DNA from: Streptomyces sp. CB02009
GTDB taxonomy: Bacteria; Actinomycetota; Actinomycetes; Streptomycetales; Streptomycetaceae
Assembly (NCBI RefSeq): GCF_001905825.1
Contig: NZ_LIVV01000012.1
Coordinates: 1 to 64,000, forward strand
Direction of reading: 5' to 3'
DNA length: 64,000 nt
In this document: in pieces, positions 52,797-62,106 of the stretch
Numbering within the stretch: position 1 is the first letter of the stretch
Layout of the letters: each line of letters starts with the position of its first letter
Made by a program: the position numbers and the translations under genes
Notes under the pieces: generated by a model
What the model was told of the DNA's origin: nothing
Databases searched by the model: none
The model's input: only the letters and a program-made list of their open reading frames with translations

Positions 52797-53252
52797 ATGA
52801 TCGTGACGGCTGTCTACCGCCGTACCGAACTGCTACCCGTCCCGGTCGCCGACGTGTGGCGGACGCTCGCGGCATTCGGCGACATCAGTTCCTGGGCACC
52901 CAACGTCAGCCATTCCCGGCTGATCGACGACGCGACGCCGGGCCGGGGAACCACGCGGCGCGTCCAGGTGGGCCGGATCTCCGTCCTCGAGACGGTGATC
53001 GAGTGGGAGCCGCCGTACCGGCTTGCCTACCGCATCGAGGGACTGCCACCGTGGCTCGGGCGGATCACCAACGAGTGGCGGCTCGACGCCGAAGCGGAGC
53101 GCACGAGAGTCACCATCATCACCACCGTCCGAGCTAGGGGGCCCCTGCCCACGCCGCTGCAGTCGATCGTCGGCCGGCGCCTCGCGGCCGCGTCCGAGCA
53201 CCTGCTGGCCGGCCTGGGCACCCATCACCCACACACGGGAGTGAAGCCGTGA
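52797..53252 (+). CDS. SRPBCC-family (polyketide cyclase/dehydrase-like) protein
   Basis: 151 residues of the START/Bet v1 fold: VYRRTELLPVPVADVWRTLAAFGDISSWAPNVSHSRLIDD (first strand, helices and the W of the family), RVQVGRISVLETVIEWEPPYRLAYRIEG, NEWRLDAEAERTRVTIITTV, and a long C-terminal helix (LQSIVGRRLAAASEHLLAGL). ATG 52797 is preferred over GTG 52773. It binds a hydrophobic ligand in a deep cavity; the substrate is unknown. It overlaps the sulfatase gene (GTGA) and is therefore in one operon with it. Confidence 0.8.
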   Translation: MIVTAVYRRTELLPVPVADVWRTLAAFGDISSWAPNVSHSRLIDDATPGRGTTRRVQVGRISVLETVIEWEPPYRLAYRIEGLPPWLGRITNEWRLDAEAERTRVTIITTVRARGPLPTPLQSIVGRRLAAASEHLLAGLGTHHPHTGVKP

Positions 53253-55828
53253 GCACCGAGCAGCGTCCCGACGTCGTCATCGTCCTCACGGACGAGGAGC
53301 GGGCGGCACCACCGTACGAGAGCGAGGAGCTCGGCGCCTGGAGGCGCAAGGCGCTCCCCGGCCGGAACTGGTTCGACGACCACGGCGTGAGTTTCGAGCG
53401 CCACTACACCGGATCCCTCGCCTGTGCCCCGAGCCGGCCGACGCTCTTCACGGGGCACTTTCCCGATGTGCACGGTGTCACGCAGACGGACGGCCTGGGC
53501 AAGCGAGCCGACGACTCCCGGATGCGCTGGCTCCGGGAAGGCGAGGTGCCGACCCTCGGGCACTGGTTCCGTGCCGCCGGGTACGACACCCACTACGACG
53601 GCAAGTGGCACATCTCCCACGCGGACCTGGAGGACGCGGACGGCCGACCGCTTGCCACCAACGACGAGCAGGGCCGGATCGACCCGGCCGCGGTGCAGAC
53701 GTACCTGGACGCGGACCGCCTCGACCCCTTCGGCTTCTCGGGCTGGGTCGGGCCCGAGCCGCACGGCGCCGCGCTCGCCGATTCCGGGCTCCGCCGGGAC
53801 CCCCTGATCGCCGACCGGGTCGTGGCCTGGCTACAGGACCGGTACGAGCGCCGGCGCGCGGGCGACGAGGCGGCGCTCAGGCCTTTCCTCCTGGTCGCCA
53901 GCTTCGTGAACCCGCACGACGTGGTGCTCTTCCCCGCATGGGCCCGGAGCGGTGACCCCCTGCCCCCTTCTCCTCTCGACCCGCCCGCGGTGGCCCCCTC
54001 GCCCACGGACGACGAGGACCTCCGTACCAAGCCCTCCGCGCAGGTCGCGTTCCGGGAGTCCTATCCGACAGGCTACGGACCCGCCCCGCTCATCAGCCGC
54101 ACCTACACCCGCAAGGCGCAGCAGTACCGTGACCTCTACTACCGGCTGCACGCCGAAGTGGACGGCCCGCTCGACCGCGTCCGGCGGGCGGTGACTGAGA
54201 ACGGCTCGGCGCACGCGGTCCTGGTCCGTACCGCGGACCACGGGGAACTCCTCGGAGCCCACGGCGGACTGCACCAGAAGTGGTTCAACCTCTACGACGA
54301 GGCCACCCGCGTGCCGTTCGTGGTCGCGCGCGTGGGCAAGGACGCGACGACCGCCTCCACCGTGACCGACATGCCCACCTCGCACGTCGACATGGTCCCC
54401 ACCCTGCTGGCCGCCGCCGGAATCGACCAGGACGCGGTGTCGGCCCGGCTCCGAGAGTCGTTCACCGAGGTGCATCCGCTGCCGGGCCGCAACCTCCTGC
54501 CGGTCGTGACCGATCCGCGACTGGCCGACCCGGCGCGCCCCGTCTACCTGCAGACCCGTGACAACATCCTCGAAGGGGACACCGGCGCCTCGGGCCTTGC
54601 GCGCAAGCTCGGCCGTCAGAACCGCCCGCCCCTGCCCCTGCGCATTCAGGTGCCTCCCCACGTGGGCACCAGTTTCGAGGGCGTGGTGACCCGTGTCGAC
54701 GCGGCGGACGGCGGGCAGGGCCACCTGTGGAAGCTCGTCCGCACCTTCGACGACCCGGCCACCTGGACCGAGCCGGGCGTACGGCACCGTGCGGCGGACG
54801 GCCCGGGCGGCATCGTCCACCGTGACAAGGCGCTGCCCGACGAGTGGGAGATGTACGACCTCACCACCGACCCGATCGAAGCCGACAACCTGGCCCACGG
54901 CTCCTGCCCTCCGGAGCCCTTCGCCCACCTGTGCCAGGTACTCAAGGACCAGCGGAAGGAAGCCGTGCCCGAACGCAACGCCCCCTGGCCGCACGAAGCC
55001 CGCAGGGCGCCCTCGGACGCGCCGAAGGTGCCGGGCGTACTCAAACTGGTACGCGGGGCCGCCCGGCGCGCGGGCTTCCACCCGCACGATCCGCATCCGC
55101 TCCGGGTGGACGCGCGCGGGAAGCGGGCGCTGGTCGTCGCGACGAACCACGGGGCGCTCGACGTCGGCAAGCCGACGGGAGTCTTCGCCAGCGAGATGAC
55201 CGTGCCGTACTACGCCTTCCTCGACGCGGGCATGGAAGTCGACCTGGCCAGCCCGGCCGGCGGACTGATCCCCGTCGACCCGCTGTCGATGAAGCCCCCC
55301 GTCCGGACCGAGGCGGACGACAGGCTCCTGGCGGACGCGGCGCTGAGGGCCAAGGTCGCCGACTCCCTGCCCGTCGGCGGACGGACCGCAGCCGACTACG
55401 ACCTGGTCTATCTGGCCGGGGGCTGGGGCGCCGCCTTCGACTTCGGCACCTCCGCCGAACTGGCCGCCCTGGTCACCGAAGCCCACGCCGCGGGGCTGGT
55501 CATCGGCGGCATCTGCCACGGCCCCCTCGCGTTCCGCATGGCCGTCACCGAGGACGGCAGGCCCCTCGTCGAGGGACGGCGCGTCACCGCCGTCACGGAC
55601 AAGCAGGTGCGCGAACTCGGCATCCAGTCCACGCCGTTCCATCCCGAGACCGAGCTGCGGAGCAAGGGGGCGATCTTCGAATCGGCCACCCGCTTCCGTG
55701 ATCCGCTGGCCAATCACTGGGTGGTCGACGGGCGACTGGTCACCGGGCAGAACCAGAACGCGGGTCCCATGGTGGCCCGCGAGATGCTCCGGCTGGTCTG
55801 CTCGGGAGGAGCTCCCGCGGACGCCTGA
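53249..55828 (+). CDS. Sulfatase fused to a DJ-1/PfpI-family domain
   Basis: 859 residues. Residues ~1-540 are a type I sulfatase: DVVIVLTDEERAAPPYE at the N-terminal metal site, the formylglycine motif CAPSRPTLFTG with Cys59, GYDTHYDGKWHISH, RTADHGELLGAHGGLHQKWFNLYDEATRVPFVV. Residues ~620-855 form a DJ-1/PfpI (Hsp31-like) domain: KRALVVATNHGALDVGKPTGVFASEMTVPYYAFLDAGMEVDLASPAGG, then DYDLVYLAGGWGAAFDF and GGICHGPLAF with nucleophile Cys756-His757. Both active sites look intact. No signal peptide. The cysteine-type sulfatase needs a formylglycine-generating enzyme encoded elsewhere. The fusion is unusual. Confidence 0.88.
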   Translation: MSTEQRPDVVIVLTDEERAAPPYESEELGAWRRKALPGRNWFDDHGVSFERHYTGSLACAPSRPTLFTGHFPDVHGVTQTDGLGKRADDSRMRWLREGEVPTLGHWFRAAGYDTHYDGKWHISHADLEDADGRPLATNDEQGRIDPAAVQTYLDADRLDPFGFSGWVGPEPHGAALADSGLRRDPLIADRVVAWLQDRYERRRAGDEAALRPFLLVASFVNPHDVVLFPAWARSGDPLPPSPLDPPAVAPSPTDDEDLRTKPSAQVAFRESYPTGYGPAPLISRTYTRKAQQYRDLYYRLHAEVDGPLDRVRRAVTENGSAHAVLVRTADHGELLGAHGGLHQKWFNLYDEATRVPFVVARVGKDATTASTVTDMPTSHVDMVPTLLAAAGIDQDAVSARLRESFTEVHPLPGRNLLPVVTDPRLADPARPVYLQTRDNILEGDTGASGLARKLGRQNRPPLPLRIQVPPHVGTSFEGVVTRVDAADGGQGHLWKLVRTFDDPATWTEPGVRHRAADGPGGIVHRDKALPDEWEMYDLTTDPIEADNLAHGSCPPEPFAHLCQVLKDQRKEAVPERNAPWPHEARRAPSDAPKVPGVLKLVRGAARRAGFHPHDPHPLRVDARGKRALVVATNHGALDVGKPTGVFASEMTVPYYAFLDAGMEVDLASPAGGLIPVDPLSMKPPVRTEADDRLLADAALRAKVADSLPVGGRTAADYDLVYLAGGWGAAFDFGTSAELAALVTEAHAAGLVIGGICHGPLAFRMAVTEDGRPLVEGRRVTAVTDKQVRELGIQSTPFHPETELRSKGAIFESATRFRDPLANHWVVDGRLVTGQNQNAGPMVAREMLRLVCSGGAPADA

Positions 55829-55926
55829 CCGCCCGTCCTCCGGCGGCGCTCCGTCGTCCGGCGGAAACCGTCGAGCGTGGCCCTCCGCGCAAGGGCCACG
55901 CTCCGCGCCCGGAAGCGCTCGTGTTC

Positions 55927-55956
55927 GAGGCCCGGTGTCGACCGACACCGGGCCTC
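55927..55956 (+). terminator. Hairpin terminator after the sulfatase operon
   Basis: GAGGCCCGGTGTCG pairs perfectly with CGACACCGGGCCTC. It lies about 100 bp after the sulfatase stop and faces the convergent MFS gene; it could serve both. Another stem (GTGGCCCT...AGGGCCAC, about 55876-55903) precedes it. Confidence 0.75.
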
Positions 55957-56109
55957 TCCCTTGCCGGTGTGGGACGTTGCCACGGAACCGCGCTGCCGGA
56001 CGTCGCAACCTTCAGAGGTCCTGTCTCACGTCCCGCATCCGTGCCCACTCGGCACGACGCGCCCCGCCGCCGGAGCGACGGGGCGCGTCCTACGATCTCG
56101 CCGGGACCC

Positions 56110-57498
56110 TCAGTGCATCAGACTCACATGGGGAGTGGTCGACTCCGGCACGCCCAGCTGTTCGGCGTCCCGCTCAGGTCGCAGGAAGACGGTGGCCAGC
56201 AGCCCTGCGACGCCCAGGAGCGCCGCGGTGAAGATCCAGCCGTTCCTGTACCCGTCCCCGACCGTCGCCCCCGCGTCCACGATCGTTCCGAGAACCAGCG
56301 GTGCGAGGATGCCCCCCAGGGCCATGACGCACACGGACGCTCCCAGTACCACGCCACGCTGCGCCGGAGGGGCGATGCGGGCGCAGCTCGTCTGGCTGAC
56401 CGTCAGCATGACGAGCGCCAGGGCGACGGGGCCGAACAGCATGGCGACGCGGACGGCGTCGTTGCCGGTGAGGGCCAGTGTCACGACGGCGGCAGCCGAC
56501 AGCAGGAGGAGGAGACCGGAGCCGGAGCCTCGGGGCAGGCGGCCGGGACGGCCGCTCCGGGCGGCCCGCTGCGCCACCAGACCGTGGACGAGAAGCACGG
56601 CGCCGTTCGCCACAGCCCCCGCCCCGACGATGAGACCGGCCTCGCGGGCACTCCAGCCGTGCACGGTCTCGAGGTAGTCGGGCAGCCACGTCAGCAGCGA
56701 GCTCATCAGCCAGTACGCGGCGAACGAGCCGACGCACGCGCTGAGGAACGTGCGGCTCGACAGAATGCGGCGCAGCGGCACAGAGGGCTCCTGACGTCCC
56801 TCCCGCGCCGTCGCGGGCGGCGGGGCAAGGGGCCCCTCCGCGCCGTACCGCCACCAGATCACCGCCCACAGGAGCCCGATCAACCCGACGGCGCCGAACG
56901 CCCAGCGCCAGCCCCAGGTGGCGATGACGAAGCTGAGCACCGGGGCGGCGACCGCGGTTCCGCCGGCCGCGCCGACCATCAGCACGGCCGTGGGCAGCGC
57001 CCGCTCACGGTTGTCGAACCAGCCGTGCAGATGGTGGACGGCCACGGGGGTCGCCGGCCCTTCGGCCGCGCCCAGCAGCACCCGCGTGACGACGAGGGTT
57101 GCGAAACCGGCCGCGGTCCACACCATCGGCAGCTGGGCGCACGACCACACAAGAGCCATGGCCAGCAGCAGCACGGGGGTGCGGACCCGGCGGGTCATCG
57201 CGGAGACGGCCAGCGCGGACACCGAGAACAATGCGAAGAAGGCGGCCTGGGCGGCGCCGAACTCCTGACGGCTGATGCCGAAGTCACTCATGATGGCTGG
57301 GCCCGCGAGGCCGAGTACGGCCTTATCCGCGAAGTTGACCAGCATGAATCCGAGCAGGAGGGAGGTCGTCAGCCTCCGGCCGCCTCGCCGTTCGCCTCCT
57401 GGGGGCAGGAGGGCCCGCCCGGCTTTTCGGCCGGCTGGGGGTGCTGGCGCCGGGCCGGCCTGTTCGAGCGACCGGGCGGACGGGTCATGAGCGGGCAT
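56110..57498 (-). CDS. MFS transporter, probable aromatic-acid or organic-anion importer
   Basis: 462 residues with 12 predicted membrane helices. A charged Pro-rich N-terminus is followed by LLLGFMLVNFADKAVLGLAGPAIMSDFGISRQEFGAAQAAFFALFSV, the helix 2-3 loop RRVRTPVLL, RVLLGAAEGPATPVAVHHLHGWFDNRERALPTAV (typical of the anion:cation symporter subgroup) and a second six-helix bundle. ATG 57498 has GGGAG 7 bases upstream. It is divergent from the catabolic genes at 58062 onward and most likely imports their substrate. Confidence 0.85.
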   Translation of the reverse strand: MPAHDPSARSLEQAGPAPAPPAGRKAGRALLPPGGERRGGRRLTTSLLLGFMLVNFADKAVLGLAGPAIMSDFGISRQEFGAAQAAFFALFSVSALAVSAMTRRVRTPVLLLAMALVWSCAQLPMVWTAAGFATLVVTRVLLGAAEGPATPVAVHHLHGWFDNRERALPTAVLMVGAAGGTAVAAPVLSFVIATWGWRWAFGAVGLIGLLWAVIWWRYGAEGPLAPPPATAREGRQEPSVPLRRILSSRTFLSACVGSFAAYWLMSSLLTWLPDYLETVHGWSAREAGLIVGAGAVANGAVLLVHGLVAQRAARSGRPGRLPRGSGSGLLLLLSAAAVVTLALTGNDAVRVAMLFGPVALALVMLTVSQTSCARIAPPAQRGVVLGASVCVMALGGILAPLVLGTIVDAGATVGDGYRNGWIFTAALLGVAGLLATVFLRPERDAEQLGVPESTTPHVSLMH

Positions 57499-58061
57499 AC
57501 CGCAGCTCCCTGGTCAGTGCACGCGAGATGGCGGCCTCTTGCGCTCTCCGCTCAGGAGCCCCACGGCACGAGCCGAGTGGTGCACCGGTAGCGGAAGAAC
57601 GGAAGGAGCCGGGACAGATGCGCTGTTCCCCGGCCTGCCACGGGCGAATGGAGGACACGCCTCCGGCCGCCGTGCGTCGGCCGGCGGCGGCCGACGGGGA
57701 CGGAGTGACGCCTTCGGGGCGGAACCGCCCCCGCGGAAGAATCTCAGCCTGCATCTCCGGGCCCACCGGCGGTGGAGCAGTATCTACTCATCTGTGCCAC
57801 CGGGGACCGCGGAACATCTCCTTCCCGGCCCGGGAAGCAGCACGTCGTGCCTAGGGAAACAGCCTGCTGAGCCCTGACACCAGGGCAACGGCTGCCCTGG
57901 CTGGTCCTCGCGATTTGGTCCCGGAGCCCAACCCCGCGCCGCACTTTGGACTGCGAGGCCGAGAGCGCGAACGCGGGCCCGCAGTTCACTCGTGGCAGGG
58001 CGCCGGCGCGATGCACCACCCCGGCGCCACGGCCGGACCGGCCACGGACGAAAGGCGTGCC
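57499..58061. promoter_or_regulatory. Divergent control region of the catabolic cluster
   Basis: 563 bp without a supportable gene between the transporter and the lipocalin-like gene. It holds a palindrome, CCAGGGCA (57880-57887) and TGCCCTGG (57893-57900) with a 5-base spacer, a candidate operator for the PucR-type regulator or another factor. Confidence 0.5.
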
Positions 58062-58439
58062 ATGGACGAGCTCATCGGTGTCTGGACCCTCGACGGCTTC
58101 TCGGCCGAACGCGAGGGAGAGGTCACCCACCCGCTCGGTGAGCATCCGGGCGGGATGCTCGTGTACACCGCCGACGGATGGGTGAGCGCGCTGCTCGTCC
58201 CCGAGGGCCACGGTGACCGGCCCGCCCCGGAGCACGCCACGACGGCCGCCTACGCCGGCCGCTGGGAACGCTCGGGAGACACGGTCCTGCACCACGTGGG
58301 ACTCAGCCTCCACGCGCCGTGGGTGGGCACGATCCTGCGACGTGACGTCCGTCTCGCGAGCGAGACGGAACTCGAGCTGACCACGACGTCGTCGTCCGGC
58401 GCCCATTGGTCCCTCCGCTGGCGCCGCGCCACCGCCTGA
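58062..58439 (+). CDS. Lipocalin-like domain protein
   Basis: 125 residues: LIGVWTLDGFSAEREGEVTHPLGEHPGGMLVYTADGWVSALLVPEG, AAYAGRWERSGDTVLHHVGLSLHAPWVGTILRRDVRL and TELELTTTSSSGAHWSLRWRR give the GxW start and beta-strand pattern of the lipocalin-like family. ATG 58062 has AAAGG 8 bases upstream. No signal peptide. First gene of a co-directional catabolic set; it perhaps binds or isomerises a pathway intermediate, but the role is unknown. Confidence 0.75.
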   Translation: MDELIGVWTLDGFSAEREGEVTHPLGEHPGGMLVYTADGWVSALLVPEGHGDRPAPEHATTAAYAGRWERSGDTVLHHVGLSLHAPWVGTILRRDVRLASETELELTTTSSSGAHWSLRWRRATA

Positions 58440-58507
58440 GACCGGGCGGTCCCGGACTGGGCCCCTCACCTGAGCGGTCTCCCATCCCTTGACGGAGGTG
58501 TCGAACG

Positions 58508-59371
58508 ATGCGCATGGCAAATCTCGACGGCCGACTGGTCGTCCTCCGCGGCGGCGGTGCCGTCGATGTCGAAGAGGCCAGTGGCGGCGCGTTCGCGTCC
58601 GACCCCCAGGCCGTGTTCGACCGATGGCCGGAGTTCCTGGCGTGGGCGGACAGCTCGGATCCGGAAGACGAGGGAAAGCCGTACGACGAGCGGTCACTGG
58701 GCGCGCCGGTGCCCCGGCCGCGCCAGATCTTCGCGATCGGGCTCAACTACCACGACCATGTGGCGGAGTCGGGCCTCAAACCGCCGGAGCACCCCTCGGT
58801 GTTCACGAAGTACCCCACCTCCCTCACCGGTCCCTATGCGGAGATCGCCCTGCCCAGTGCCTATACGGACTGGGAGGTCGAGCTGGTCGTCGCCATCGGG
58901 CAACGGGCCCACGACGTCTCCGAGGCGGAGGCATGGGACCACGTCGCCGGACTCACGGTGGGCCAGGACCTCTCCGAACGGCGCATCCAGCTCCAGGGCG
59001 CCGCGCCCCAGTTCTCCCTGGGCAAGTCCTTCCCCGGCTTCAGCCCCATCGGCCCGTCCCTGGTGACGCCCGACGAACTCCCGGACCCCGACGACCTGGA
59101 GCTGTCCTGCGCGATCGGGGACGAGACGCTCCAGCTGGCCCGGACGCGCCAGATGGTCTTCCGGGTGGCCGAGCAGATCTCCTGGATCTCCCGCATCTGC
59201 CCGCTCCTGCCCGGTGACCTGATCTTCACCGGTACCCCGGCCGGCGTCGGAGGAGCCAGGGACCCGCGGCGCTTCCTCGCACCGGGAGAAGAACTGCGAA
59301 GCCGGATCCCCGGGATCGGTGAGCTCCGCAACCGTCTGGTCGCCGGCCCGTCCTACCCCACCGGCCCGTAA
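58508..59371 (+). CDS. Fumarylacetoacetate hydrolase (FAH) family protein
   Basis: 287 residues. The C-terminal FAH fold has PRPRQIFAIGLNYHDHVAESGL, FTKYPTSLTGPYAEIALP, DWEVELVVAIG with the metal-binding acids, VAGLTVGQDLSERRIQLQG, FSLGKSFPGFSPIGPSLVT and LLPGDLIFTGTPAGVG, all family hallmarks. ATG 58508 has GGAGGTG 8 bases upstream. Members hydrolyse or decarboxylate the ring-opened product in meta-cleavage pathways. Position between the lipocalin-like and extradiol dioxygenase genes supports that role here. Confidence 0.9.
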   Translation: MRMANLDGRLVVLRGGGAVDVEEASGGAFASDPQAVFDRWPEFLAWADSSDPEDEGKPYDERSLGAPVPRPRQIFAIGLNYHDHVAESGLKPPEHPSVFTKYPTSLTGPYAEIALPSAYTDWEVELVVAIGQRAHDVSEAEAWDHVAGLTVGQDLSERRIQLQGAAPQFSLGKSFPGFSPIGPSLVTPDELPDPDDLELSCAIGDETLQLARTRQMVFRVAEQISWISRICPLLPGDLIFTGTPAGVGGARDPRRFLAPGEELRSRIPGIGELRNRLVAGPSYPTGP

Positions 59372-59478
59372 GGCGGCCTGCCGCACCGAAACCCCGCCGG
59401 CCTCCTTCCGGAGAACCGGTCGGCACGCCGCCGACACAGCCAACCCCTTCGTCACCGACCCTCGACCGGGAGCCACAC

Positions 59479-60399
59479 ATGGGTCTGCACCGCCTCGCAC
59501 ACCTCACCATCGGCGTGCCGCAGGTGGACGCCACCGTCGCCTACTACACGGACTTCGGCCTCACGCCTCTGGGCGACGGCCGTTTCGCGACCGCCGACGG
59601 CGGAGAACAGCTGAGGATCGTCCACGCCGCACACCGGCGCCTCGAAGGCATGGTGGTGAGCGCGGACGATACCGACGACCTGCGTCGGATCCGTGCCGCG
59701 CTCGTACGCCTCGGCATGCCGTGCGACTACTCGGAGCTCTCCCTGCGCGCCGTCGACCCCGGCACCCGGGTGACCGTCACGGTCGAGGTCCAGCCCCGCG
59801 TCAGTCAGCCCGTGCCCGCTGACACCCTCTACAACCGGCCGGGCGCGGCGCCCCGGATCGACGCGCGCTCCGCTGCCGTACTGCGCGAGTCGCCCGTCCG
59901 CCCCCGCCGACTGGGCCACGTCGTGCTGGGCTCCACGGACCAGGAGACCTCGCAACGGTTCTTCACCGAGGGCCTCGGCTTCCGGGCGAGCGACCTCGTG
60001 CCGGGAGCGGCGTTCCTCCGCTGCTCCACCGACCACCACAACGTTCTGGTGCAGCGGGCGCCCGTGCCCTTCCTCCACCACACCTCCTGGCAGGTCGACG
60101 ACGTCGACGAGGTCGGACGCGGCGCCACACGCATGCTGGAGGGCCACCCCGAGCGCCATGTATGGGGTCTGGGGCGGCACTACCTGGGCTCCAACTTCTT
60201 CTGGTACCTGAAGGATCCGGCGGGCAACTTCTCCGAGTACTTCGCCGACATGGACTGCGTGGTGGACGACCAGCTGTGGACCCCTCGCGTCTGGGAAGAC
60301 ATCCGCGCGCTCTACAGCTGGGGTCCGCCCGTCCCCGCGTCCTTCCTCGCGCCGGAAGACCTGGCGGAGCTGATGACCGGATCCCACGAGGCCGGCTGA
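59479..60399 (+). CDS. Extradiol (type I, VOC-fold) ring-cleavage dioxygenase
   Basis: 306 residues, two VOC modules. The N-terminal module (HRLAHLTIGVPQVDATVAYYTDFGLTPL) is structural. The C-terminal module carries the expected Fe(II) ligands His147 (RRLGHVVLGS), His200 or 201 (FLHHTSWQV) and Glu253 (GNFSEYF), with candidate catalytic residues His186/187. This resembles catechol 2,3-dioxygenases and 2,3-dihydroxybiphenyl 1,2-dioxygenases. It is 16 bp upstream of a flavin hydroxylase, so the hydroxylase would make the catechol-type substrate that this enzyme opens. The exact substrate is unknown. Confidence 0.85.
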   Translation: MGLHRLAHLTIGVPQVDATVAYYTDFGLTPLGDGRFATADGGEQLRIVHAAHRRLEGMVVSADDTDDLRRIRAALVRLGMPCDYSELSLRAVDPGTRVTVTVEVQPRVSQPVPADTLYNRPGAAPRIDARSAAVLRESPVRPRRLGHVVLGSTDQETSQRFFTEGLGFRASDLVPGAAFLRCSTDHHNVLVQRAPVPFLHHTSWQVDDVDEVGRGATRMLEGHPERHVWGLGRHYLGSNFFWYLKDPAGNFSEYFADMDCVVDDQLWTPRVWEDIRALYSWGPPVPASFLAPEDLAELMTGSHEAG

Positions 60400-60415
60400 G
60401 CCCGGAAGGCGAGAG

Positions 60416-62038
60416 ATGCACACACACGACACCATGGACGCCGACGCGTTCGACGTCCTCGTCGTCGGAGCCGGTCCCGTCGGCCTGACGACCGCCATCC
60501 AACTCGGCACCCACGGCTGGCGGGTCGGCGTCCTCGAACGCTGGCCCGAGCCCTACGCCCTGCCCCGGGCCGTCGTCTTCGACCACGAGGTGGCACGCGT
60601 CCTGGCCGCCGTCGGCCTGGGACACGTCCTGCCCGAACTCTCCGAGCCCGCCTCGGACTACGAGTGGCGCAACGCCAAGGGCGAGACCCTCCTCAAGCTC
60701 GCCTTCGACGAGAGCAGCCACTCCGGCTGGCCGTACATGAGCATGTTCACCCAGCCGCGGCTGGAGGAGGCGCTGGAAGAGCACGCCCGGGCGATGCCCA
60801 CCGTGGACGTGCTCCGTGGATGGGAGGCCGTCGACCTCGTCGAGGACGCGACCGGGGTCCTCCTCACCGCCCGACGCACCGCCGCGCCGGAGGACGCGGG
60901 CGAGAGCCGCGAGCTGCGCGCCTCGTACGTTGTGGGGTGCGACGGCGCGAACAGCTTCGTCCGCTCCCGAATGGACGTGTCGCTCACAGACCTGGGATTC
61001 CAGTACGACTGGCTCGTCCTGGACGTCATTCCACACGACCGGGAGCGCGTGTGGTCGCCGCTCAACCTCCAGCTCTGCGACCCGGAACGACCCAGCACCG
61101 TGGTGTCGGGCGGACCGGGCCGCCGACGCTGGGAGTTCATGCGCATGCCGGGCGAGACCGTCGAGGAGCTGAACCGGGCGGACACGGCCTGGAAGCTCCT
61201 CGAACCGTGGAACCTCCACTCCGGCAACGCCACCCTGGAACGGCACAGCGTCTACACCTTCCAGGCACGGTGGGCGGACTCCTGGCGGAAGGGCAGGCTG
61301 ATCCTGGCGGGAGACGCCGCCCACCTCATGCCGCCCTTCGCCGGCCAGGGCATGTGTTCCGGTATCCGGGACGCGGCCAACCTCACCTGGAAGCTCCACC
61401 TCGTCCTGTCCGGCCAGGCCCCCGAGAGCCTGCTGGACACCTACACCGAGGAACGCTCCCAGCACCTGCGGCACGCCATCGAACTCTCCGTGTTCCTGGG
61501 ACGGATCATCTGCGAGCAGGACCGGACGAAGGCAGCCGAGCGCGACACCCACATGCTGGCCGACCAGCGCGCCCGCAAGGACCCGCTGGCCGCCATGCCG
61601 GCGCGCACCCTCACCGGAGGCATGGTGGCCCACGGTGAGGACGGCCGGCCCACGGAGCAGGCGGGGCGCCTCGCCCATCAGGGGCGCGTACGTTTCCGAG
61701 GCCGTACCGACCTCTTCGACCAGGCGGTCGGGCCCGGATTCGCGCTGATCGCGGCCCAGGACCCCCGCCCCTTGCTCGACGACGAGACCGTCGCATGGTG
61801 CGCGCAGGTGGGACTCCGTCTCGTCACCGTGGTGCGGGAGGACGAGGCCGGCCCCGACGACATCGCCGATGTCGACGGCAGCTGCCTCGGCCGGTTGGAA
61901 GCGACGGGTCAGCACGCTCTGCTCGTCCGCCCCGACCACTACGTCTTCGGCGGGGCGGCCAGCGCGGAGGACGTCCCCGGGCTGGTGACGCAGCTGCGGG
62001 AGCGGCTGTCCGGCGGGTCGGCCGCAGAGCCCGGCTGA
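60416..62038 (+). CDS. FAD-dependent aromatic hydroxylase, MhpA-like
   Basis: 540 residues of the class A flavoprotein monooxygenases. FAD-binding GxGxxG in DVLVVGAGPVGLTTAIQLG, the DG motif in YVVGCDGANSFVRSRM, the GD motif in LILAGDAAHLMPPFAGQGMCSGIRDAANLTWKL, and a C-terminal thioredoxin-like domain (RPLLDDETVAWCAQVGLRLV...ALLVRPDHYVFG). Closest in layout to 3-(3-hydroxyphenyl)propionate hydroxylases. ATG 60416 has GAAGGCGAG upstream; ATG 60434 is an alternative. It uses NAD(P)H and oxygen to add a ring hydroxyl before extradiol cleavage. Confidence 0.88.
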   Translation: MHTHDTMDADAFDVLVVGAGPVGLTTAIQLGTHGWRVGVLERWPEPYALPRAVVFDHEVARVLAAVGLGHVLPELSEPASDYEWRNAKGETLLKLAFDESSHSGWPYMSMFTQPRLEEALEEHARAMPTVDVLRGWEAVDLVEDATGVLLTARRTAAPEDAGESRELRASYVVGCDGANSFVRSRMDVSLTDLGFQYDWLVLDVIPHDRERVWSPLNLQLCDPERPSTVVSGGPGRRRWEFMRMPGETVEELNRADTAWKLLEPWNLHSGNATLERHSVYTFQARWADSWRKGRLILAGDAAHLMPPFAGQGMCSGIRDAANLTWKLHLVLSGQAPESLLDTYTEERSQHLRHAIELSVFLGRIICEQDRTKAAERDTHMLADQRARKDPLAAMPARTLTGGMVAHGEDGRPTEQAGRLAHQGRVRFRGRTDLFDQAVGPGFALIAAQDPRPLLDDETVAWCAQVGLRLVTVVREDEAGPDDIADVDGSCLGRLEATGQHALLVRPDHYVFGGAASAEDVPGLVTQLRERLSGGSAAEPG

Positions 62039-62106
62039 CCGGCTAGGCTCCGGCAGTGGGCGCCCTTCATACGAGACGCGTCCCAGGGGAAGGGAGTACC
62101 TCACCC

